Shown here: positions 14,495 to 19,120 of the stretch, one piece after another
Layout: each line of letters begins with the position of its first letter
Position numbering within the stretch: position 1 is the stretch's first letter
Assembly: GCA_009693345.1 (NCBI GenBank)
Contig: SHXL01000027.1
Span: 1-19,120, forward strand
DNA from: Betaproteobacteria bacterium
GTDB lineage: Bacteria; Pseudomonadota; Gammaproteobacteria; Burkholderiales; SG8-39
DNA length: 19,120 bases
Reading direction: 5' to 3'
Notes under the pieces: model-generated
Databases searched by the model: none
Told to the model about the DNA's origin: nothing
What the model saw: only the letters and a program-made list of their open reading frames with translations
Position numbers and translations under genes: made by a program

Positions 14495-15322
14495 CTACTT
14501 CTTCGCCGGGGTGCGCGGCGCCGGGCCGAGCCCGAGCACCGACTTCACCGCGGTGGTCAGCACCTCGGTATCGAACGGCTTGGTGACGTAGCCGTCGGCG
14601 CCTGCGACCAGGCCCTAGAGCACAGCCTCGCGCGTCGCCTCCGCCGTGAGCATGATGACCGGCACGGCCTTCAGCACCGGATGCTGGCGCATCTTGACGA
14701 GAATGTCGAAGCCGTTGACATCGGGCAGGCCGACGTCGAGCAGCGCGAGGTCCGGCAGCGGCGGCTGGCGGAATGCCTTCACCATTTCCGCGCCGCTCGC
14801 CGCCAGGCCCGGCACGAAATCCTCCAGCGAGAGGTAGGTCTTGAGCAACTTGCTGAGGTCCGGATCGTCGTCCACCACGAGAATCGTATATTTGTGGCCC
14901 TCCTGCACTTCGCGATGCGCCGCCGGGCGGCGCGCGATGCGCACGTAGTAGCCGTCGCGATTGAGCGAGGACACGCCCTGCTCGGCCTCGGAATGGTCCT
15001 TCGACGTCGAGGCGCTGAAAAATCCGGCCGGCACGTCGATGGTGAAGAAGCCCGCCTCCAGGACGTCGGAGCTCGGCTCGGTGGCGTTGGTGATGAGGCG
15101 GTTCACGAACAGTTTCGCCAGGAACTCCGGCAGGTCGGCCAACGCCATCTTGCGCGCCGCCGTGCCGAGTTCCGCGACCGTCATCTTGCCGTCGATGAGG
15201 ACGAGGATCTCGAGCTCGTGCGCCGAGAGCGAGGTACCGGCAGCTTTCAGTTCCGCGCTGCCCTTGTCGGTTAGGGCGAGAACGTCCGTATCGGTGAACT
15301 TGACTGGGCGGGAATTGGTCAT
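14495..15322 (-). pseudogene. Response regulator with premature amber codon in the receiver domain
   Basis: 275-codon gene interrupted by TAG at codon 236 (14615-14617). The N-terminal part (about 10-80) is a helical domain (ALTDKGSAELKAAG, LSAHELEILVLIDGKMTVAE), followed by a linker (EAEQGVSSLNRDGYYVRIAR) and a CheY-like receiver from about 144: acidic pocket DDD at 151-153, phospho-acceptor Asp196 (LLDVGLP), Thr226 (MLTAEA). After the amber codon the frame continues as GLVAGADGYVTKPFDTEVL, containing the conserved Lys248, and ends normally at 14495. The short product would lack beta5/alpha5 and the Lys, so it should not signal. CAG to TAG is the simplest cause. It is the last gene of an operon; its ATG overlaps the AsmA-like stop (ATGA). 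Confidence 0.9.
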
Positions 15323-16020
15323 TTGAACAGTTTCTTCACGCCCTCGACCGCGCCCGAGGCGCCTTCCTTGATCGCCGAGCCGACGCGCGACGCGAGGTTG
15401 CTCACGCTGCCCAGCATCGCGCCCCACACCTGCTTCACGACTTCGTCGGCGGTTGCGCCGTTCGATTTCCTGCCGACATCGCGCAGGTGCAGGTCCGGCA
15501 TGGACGAAGAAAGCGTGGTGCCGAAGTGCGCCTTGCCGTCCTTGATGACGAGATTCTCGATCACGAATTTCTTCCCCGGGCCCTCGTCTTTCTTCTTCGC
15601 GCTCGCGTTCTGCGCCACCCAGGCGTCCACGTGCTTCTGGATGAGCGTGAGGTTGTCGCTGCCCTGCCCGCGCTCGTAGACCACGTCGGGCGCGACCAGC
15701 ACCAGTTCCCTGATCACCACCACGTCCCTGGTGATCGACGACGCATCGATCGTCAGGCGCATCTCGCCCAGCGTCAGCGCATGCTTCGCCTCGAAGCCCT
15801 TCGGGTTGCCGACGGTGAGGCCGCGGATCGTGCCGCTTCCTTCGGCCGCCCGGATCTTCACGCTGTCCACCTTTACCGCGACGCCGGTGATCTGCGGCCC
15901 CCAGTGCTCGATCACCTGCTTCACCAGGCCGTCAATGGACATGAGCAGCCACCACGCGCCGCCGGCGGCGACGAGGAACAGCGCGAGGAACAGCGAAACG
16001 ACGACGTTGCGCGACTTCAT
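15319..16020 (-). CDS. AsmA-like envelope protein
   Basis: 233-residue protein with an N-terminal membrane anchor (VVVSLFLALFLVAAGGAWWL, about residues 6-25) and a periplasmic part resembling the AsmA/DUF748 type: GLVKQVIEHWGPQITGVAVKVDSV (written over a short span of beta-prone sequence), GTIRGLTVGNPKGF, then LVLVAPDVVYERG and FVIENLVIKDGKAHF. It is short for AsmA proteins, which often exceed 600 residues, but short versions exist. Family members act in outer-membrane lipid or protein homeostasis. Its start overlaps the stop of the MFS gene and its stop overlaps the response regulator start, both as ATGA. The ATG at 16020 marks the start; the longer upstream frame is antisense to the MFS gene. 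Confidence 0.82.
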   Translation of the reverse strand: MKSRNVVVSLFLALFLVAAGGAWWLLMSIDGLVKQVIEHWGPQITGVAVKVDSVKIRAAEGSGTIRGLTVGNPKGFEAKHALTLGEMRLTIDASSITRDVVVIRELVLVAPDVVYERGQGSDNLTLIQKHVDAWVAQNASAKKKDEGPGKKFVIENLVIKDGKAHFGTTLSSSMPDLHLRDVGRKSNGATADEVVKQVWGAMLGSVSNLASRVGSAIKEGASGAVEGVKKLFK

Positions 16021-17237
16021 GCGCGCATGATACGGAATGCAAGCCGCGCGGCGATGACAAGCTGCAGCGCCACCGAAAGCGCGAGCGCGGCCGAATAGCC
16101 GCGCGGGTCCCAGCCGCCGGCCGCGGCGCGCGGCCACAGGTCGAGGATCCAGCCGATCGCCGCCTGCAGGAGGAACGCGCCGCACATCAGCAGGAAATTG
16201 ATCGCCGTGGACACGCGGCCCATCTGCTCGGGGGGAAACATCTGTCCCACGGCGACGTAACCCGTCGGCCCGGCGGCGCCGAAGAACGCGAACAGCACCC
16301 AGAGCACGGTCACTGCCGCGCCCGAGGGCTGTAGCATCAACCCGACCTGCGCGGCGAGCAGGCCCGCGTAGCAGACCGACGGCACGAGCAGCGCCGAGCC
16401 GCCGCGCGCCTGCACGCGGCTGCTCACCTCCCCGCTCATGAACATGCCCGCCGTCATGGCGAGCGCGTAGCAGAGCAGCGTTTGCGAGCGCGCCGGCCCG
16501 TCGTAGCCGGCGACGTCGCGCAGCCACGGCCCGGCCCACAGGCCGAGGTAGGCGAAGTTGAGGATCGACAGCATCGCGACGGCCGGCCCGTAGCGCCAGA
16601 ACAGGCGCGAGCCGAGGATCTGCCGCATCACCGCGAGTTCGTCCTTGAGCGTGCGGTGCGCCGCCGGCCCGGGCTTGTCACGCACCGACGCGAAGATCCA
16701 GGCCGCCACCGCCACCGACAGGCCCGCGAGCAGCCAGAACACGCCGCGCCAGCCGAGCATCGGCAGCGCGGCCTCGACCGGCGCGGTGGTGAGCACGCTG
16801 CCCAGCGATGCCACCGCCATCGCAAGCCCGGTCATGCCCGCCACCTGCGCGGGGGCGAACCACTGCGTGTTGGCCTTGAGGATCGCCATCAGGCCGGCCG
16901 AAATGCCGATCCCGAGGATCACGCGCGCGATGGAGAATCCGGCCAGGCCGTCCGAGAGCGCGAACACGGCGAAACCGGCCGCGACGACCAGGCTGAGCGC
17001 CGACTGGACGCGGCGCGTGCCGAGCATGTCCAGCGCGACGCCGACCGGCAGCTGAGCCGCCGCGTAGGCGGCGAACATGCACGCCGCGAGCAGGCCGAGC
17101 TCGCTCGCCGAGAGCGCGAACTCCACCGCCAGCACCGGGCCGATGATCGCCATCACCGTGCGCGAGGCATTGTTGAGGAAATTCAGCGCCGCGAGCGGCA
17201 GCGAGATCCTTAGGAACAGGCGGGTGCCGGATTTCAT
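16017..17237 (-). CDS. MFS transporter (first gene of three-gene operon)
   Basis: 406-residue inner-membrane transporter with about 12 hydrophobic spans. Family features are the first helix with LAALNFLNNASRTVMAIIGP, the helix-2/3 loop GVALDMLGTRRVQSALSLV, and the central cytoplasmic loop near RDKPGPAAHRTLKDELAVM. The C-terminal half contains GPTGYVAVGQMFPPEQMGRV. The start at 17237 is preferred to one 27 codons upstream because the hydrophobic domain begins right after it and because the longer form would run through the palindrome at 17243-17257 and over the divergent gene. Substrate unknown. The AsmA-like gene overlaps its stop by four bases. Confidence 0.92.
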   Translation of the reverse strand: MKSGTRLFLRISLPLAALNFLNNASRTVMAIIGPVLAVEFALSASELGLLAACMFAAYAAAQLPVGVALDMLGTRRVQSALSLVVAAGFAVFALSDGLAGFSIARVILGIGISAGLMAILKANTQWFAPAQVAGMTGLAMAVASLGSVLTTAPVEAALPMLGWRGVFWLLAGLSVAVAAWIFASVRDKPGPAAHRTLKDELAVMRQILGSRLFWRYGPAVAMLSILNFAYLGLWAGPWLRDVAGYDGPARSQTLLCYALAMTAGMFMSGEVSSRVQARGGSALLVPSVCYAGLLAAQVGLMLQPSGAAVTVLWVLFAFFGAAGPTGYVAVGQMFPPEQMGRVSTAINFLLMCGAFLLQAAIGWILDLWPRAAAGGWDPRGYSAALALSVALQLVIAARLAFRIMRA

Positions 17238-17242
17238 GCGCG

Positions 17243-17257
17243 GCGATAGACTATCGC
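17243..17257. promoter_or_regulatory. 15-bp perfect palindrome in divergent promoter region
   Basis: GCGATAG-A-CTATCGC, arms of seven bases around one central base, lies between divergent starts at 17237 (minus) and 17272 (plus). It contains -10-like hexamers on both strands, TAGACT (plus) and TAGTCT (minus). A bound dimeric regulator could block both promoters. Operator function is inferred. Confidence 0.5.
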
Positions 17258-17271
17258 GAACGGAGACCCCC

Positions 17272-17508
17272 ATGCTGCGCATTGTCAAGCAGTCCGTCGT
17301 CCTGCCCGCAACGTCCAAGGCGCTCTACGCGATGTACCTCAATCCGCGCGCGCACGCCGCCATCACGGGCGGCAAAGTCCGGGTCGGCGCGCGCCCAGGC
17401 TCGCGCTTTCGCGCCTTCGGCGGTGCTCTCAGCGGCCGCATGCTGTACACCGTTCCGGGACGCCTCATCGTGCAGGCCTGGCCCGGGTCCTCGACCACAT
17501 GCACCTAG
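17272..17508 (+). pseudogene. SRPBCC (START/AHSA1-like) domain protein, 3'-truncated
   Basis: The frame from ATG at 17272 gives 78 residues: MLRIVKQSVVLPATSKALYA, NPRAHAAITGGKVRVGARPG, FRAFGGALSGRMLYTVPGRL and IVQAW. These match the N-terminal half of SRPBCC ligand-binding proteins of about 150 residues. After Trp at about 17481 the sequence changes to GSSTTCT and stops at TAG (17506-17508); the C-terminal helix is missing. The opposite strand from 17472 upwards encodes part of the GAF sensor gene, so the two genes were joined tail to tail with loss of both 3' ends. A CGGAGA ribosome site precedes the start. The fragment is unlikely to fold fully. Confidence 0.78.
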
Positions 17509-18208
17509 CCGCGGCGCAGCGCCCAGCAATCGTCCTTGCCGATGACCGGATCGCCGGCGGGCCCCGCGTCGCCCCAGGACGCCACCGTTTCGAGCAGGTC
17601 GTTGCCGAAGTTGCGCAGGTACAGGTTTCCCGAGGTGCCGGGAAACAGCTCGTCGACGAACTGCGCGGCTACCCCGCGGGATTCCTCGGCCGAATTGCAC
17701 ATCTGCATCATGTCGCCCAGCTTCCCGAGGACGAAATTCTCGCGGTGGCGCCGCTCCAGCAGGTTCACCGTCGCCACCAGCTGCCGGTTGGCTCCTCCAG
17801 CCGCCGCTCGAATTCCTTCCTCTCGGTGATGTCGCGCGCCACCACCACCACCTGCGCGACCTTGCCCGCGGCGTCCTTGATCACGTCGCCCTGCGACGCG
17901 ATGGTGCGGATGGCGCCGTCGGCCAGCACGAAGCGGTACTGGGTGCGCTGCCCGACGCCGCTGGCCACCGTCTCCTGGAACACGCGCCGCACGCGTTCGC
18001 GGTCGTCCGGATGGATTTCACTGAAGGAATCCGTGCCCGCCATCGCCTTGTCGCCGAACACGGTGCGGTAGGACGGGCTGTTGTAGAGGCGCTTGCTGTC
18101 GGTGTCCAGCGTCGCGACCAGGTCCGACATGTGGGTCAGAACCAGGCGATCAAGCTCCGGCCCGAGGGTGCTGGCGGAGCCGGGATTGGGCGGCAGATTT
18201 GGGGGCAT
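17472..18208 (-). pseudogene. PAS-GAF sensor protein remnant with frameshift and amber codon
   Basis: The first part, from ATG at 18208, encodes a PAS domain (LTHMSDLVATLDTDSKRLY, FSEIHPDDRERVRRVFQETV, then VVVARDITERKEFERRLEE). The frame then shifts: one missing base near 17792 turns EEANRQLVATVNLLERR into EEPTGSWWRR-stop. The other frame continues with a GAF-like domain (RHRENFVLGKLGDMMQMCNS, AAQFVDELFPGTSGNLYL, GKDDCWALRRG). A TAG at 17505-17507 interrupts it, and homology runs on as VHVVEDPGQAC to about 17472 before the SRPBCC fragment begins. Relatives usually continue into a GGDEF or kinase domain, missing here. It is thus triply damaged and probably non-functional. It lies 80 bases from the Skp-like gene on the same strand. 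Confidence 0.85.
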
Positions 18209-18289
18209 CGGCGACTCGCGGAGAACAAGAAATGATACGCCTGATTCCCCTGCCGTTGAGCCCCTGCGCCGCGGGTAATTTCGCGCCGG

Positions 18290-18712
18290 CTAGCGCCCCG
18301 CGTCGAGCTCTTTTATCACTTTGTCTGTCAAGTCGACGCGCGCGCTGGCGAAGGCGGCCTCGATGAACACGGCATCGAAATTCTCATCCATCGCGATTTG
18401 CCGGATGATGCGGTTGGTCCTTTCGACGAACTGGCGCAGCGCGTCTTCGCGCTCGAGGGCCATGTCGTCGACGAGCGCGTTCTTGCGCCGGTCGATCTGG
18501 TCTTTCGGCCCCGCTTCGATCTCCTTCACCACTTTCTGGTATTTGTCGTCCAGGTCCTGTTTCGACTTGCGCGTCGTGCGGGACCCCAGCATCACGCGCT
18601 CTGAGTTTATGTAGCCGACCTTGCCCGACGCCGGGGCCGGCTTCTCCTGCGCCGATGCCGCGGTTGCGATAACAGCGGCTGCCGCAATCAAACAGATTCT
18701 GAATGGATTCAT
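18290..18712 (-). CDS. OmpH/Skp-like periplasmic chaperone
   Basis: 140-residue exported protein of the OmpH/Skp family, which holds unfolded outer-membrane proteins in the periplasm. Signal peptide residues 1-21 (CLIAAAAVIATAASA-Q). The core begins with KVGYINSERVM at about 31-41, then a long charged coiled-coil tentacle (about 45-105, Lys/Asp/Glu/Arg-rich) and returns with AMDENFDAVFIEAAFASARVDLTD, as in Skp. It is a little shorter than usual (about 160), the shortening lying in the coiled coil. An AGGAAAG ribosome site is just before the ATG at 18712. It is 14 bases behind the ABC-F gene, so probably cotranscribed. It is away from the usual bamA-lpxD context, so it may be an extra Skp-like copy. 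Confidence 0.85.
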   Translation of the reverse strand: MNPFRICLIAAAAVIATAASAQEKPAPASGKVGYINSERVMLGSRTTRKSKQDLDDKYQKVVKEIEAGPKDQIDRRKNALVDDMALEREDALRQFVERTNRIIRQIAMDENFDAVFIEAAFASARVDLTDKVIKELDAGR

Positions 18713-18726
18713 GGCTTTCCTGATGG

Positions 18727-19120
18727 TTATACGGCTGCCAGCTCCGCGCCTGCATCGGCCAGGTAGTCCTCGTAGCTGCCCTGGAAGTCGATGACCGTGG
18801 CCGGGTCGCCCGGTTTCTTTCCGGGCCTGAGCTCAATGATACGCGTGGCGAGCGAAGAAACGAACTCGCGGTCGTGCGACACGAACACGAGCGTGCCGGT
18901 GTACTTATCGAGCGCGGTGTTGAGCGACTCGATGGATTCCATGTCGAGGTGGTTGGTCGGTTCATCCAACAGCAGTACGTTCGGCATCTGCAAAATGAGC
19001 TTGCCGATCATCATGCGCTGGCCCTCGCCGCCCGAGATTACGCGCAGCATCTTCTTCTGGTCGTCGCCCGAGAAGAGCAGCTGGCCGAGGGTCGCGCGCA
19101 CGATCAGGTCGTCCTGCTCG
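18727..19120 (-). CDS. ybiT: ABC-F ATPase, YbiT type, C-terminal part (cut by window edge)
   Basis: 131 C-terminal residues of an ABC-F protein, a soluble tandem ATPase that acts on the ribosome and has no membrane domain. Seen in order: EQDDLIVRATLGQLLFSGDD, the signature VISGGEGQRMMIGK, Walker B LLLDEPTNHLDMES (typical of ABC-F, with the catalytic Glu), and the switch His in FVSHDREFVSSLATRIIEL. The tail FQGSYEDYLADAG resembles the YbiT ending. The first ATPase domain, the linker and the second Walker A are outside the window. It lies 14 bases upstream of the Skp-like gene on the same strand. ABC-F identity is certain; YbiT rather than EttA or Uup is likely from the LLFSGDD and VSSLATRIIEL segments. 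Confidence 0.88.
   Translation of the reverse strand, partial: EQDDLIVRATLGQLLFSGDDQKKMLRVISGGEGQRMMIGKLILQMPNVLLLDEPTNHLDMESIESLNTALDKYTGTLVFVSHDREFVSSLATRIIELRPGKKPGDPATVIDFQGSYEDYLADAGAELAAV

Noticed and set aside
16020..16539. Extending the AsmA-like protein upstream
   Set aside because: The extension overlaps the MFS gene in another frame and would hide the N-terminal anchor.
14615..17507. Recoding of TAG as an amino acid, since two genes have in-frame amber codons
   Set aside because: TAG is the ordinary final stop of several intact genes here (crotonase, DUF169, dinB, small hypothetical), so recoding is unlikely.
1..19120. CRISPR array, tRNA, rRNA, transposase or phage genes
   Set aside because: No spaced direct repeats, RNA gene signatures or mobile-element proteins were seen on either strand.

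Overview
The window is GC-rich, densely packed bacterial chromosome. Tandem Bug/TctC-type solute receptors, crotonase and acyl-CoA dehydrogenase genes, a DUF169 protein, a DUF1993 protein and a YbiT-type ABC-F ATPase together suggest a betaproteobacterium, probably Burkholderiales. This is inferred from gene families; there is no rRNA or tRNA to confirm it. Most intergenic gaps are a few to some tens of bases, and several start codons lie only 5 to 14 bases behind a -10-like hexamer.

Region 1 (1-6897) is catabolic. An acyl-CoA dehydrogenase (cut by the window edge) diverges from a crotonase that lacks both classical catalytic glutamates. A DUF169 plus DoxX pair follows on the minus strand. 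It diverges from an orphan molybdenum hydroxylase large subunit of the CoxL/xanthine dehydrogenase family, which converges on two tandem periplasmic Bug receptors. These genes look like uptake and CoA-linked or hydroxylating breakdown of an organic acid, but the substrate cannot be read from the sequence.

Region 2 (6898-9071) holds a methyltransferase C-terminal remnant, then small envelope proteins (a Tyr-rich exported protein, a glycine-zipper lipoprotein, a tiny lipoprotein) and a DUF1993 protein.

Region 3 (9137-14479) holds a double cyclic-nucleotide-binding protein broken by a 7-bp tandem duplication, a membrane protein with LRV-like repeats, a truncated gene of a beta-domain family, DNA polymerase IV (dinB), a small unknown protein, an MFS transporter and a PcaC-like decarboxylase-family protein.

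Region 4 (14495-17508) is a minus-strand operon joined by two ATGA overlaps (MFS transporter, AsmA-like protein, response regulator). The response regulator has an in-frame amber codon inside its receiver domain. A 15-bp perfect palindrome separates this operon from a divergent, 3'-truncated SRPBCC gene.

Region 5 (17472-19120) holds a PAS-GAF sensor remnant with a 1-base frameshift and an amber codon, a Skp/OmpH-like chaperone and the 3' end of ybiT.

The most notable feature is the number of damaged genes: six in 19 kb, three of them signalling proteins (cNMP-binding, response regulator, PAS-GAF). Each lesion can be pinned to a precise site. They mean either local gene decay or sequence/assembly error, and reads over four short sites would separate the two. 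I found no CRISPR array, tRNA, rRNA or transposase, and no clearly new multi-gene system.
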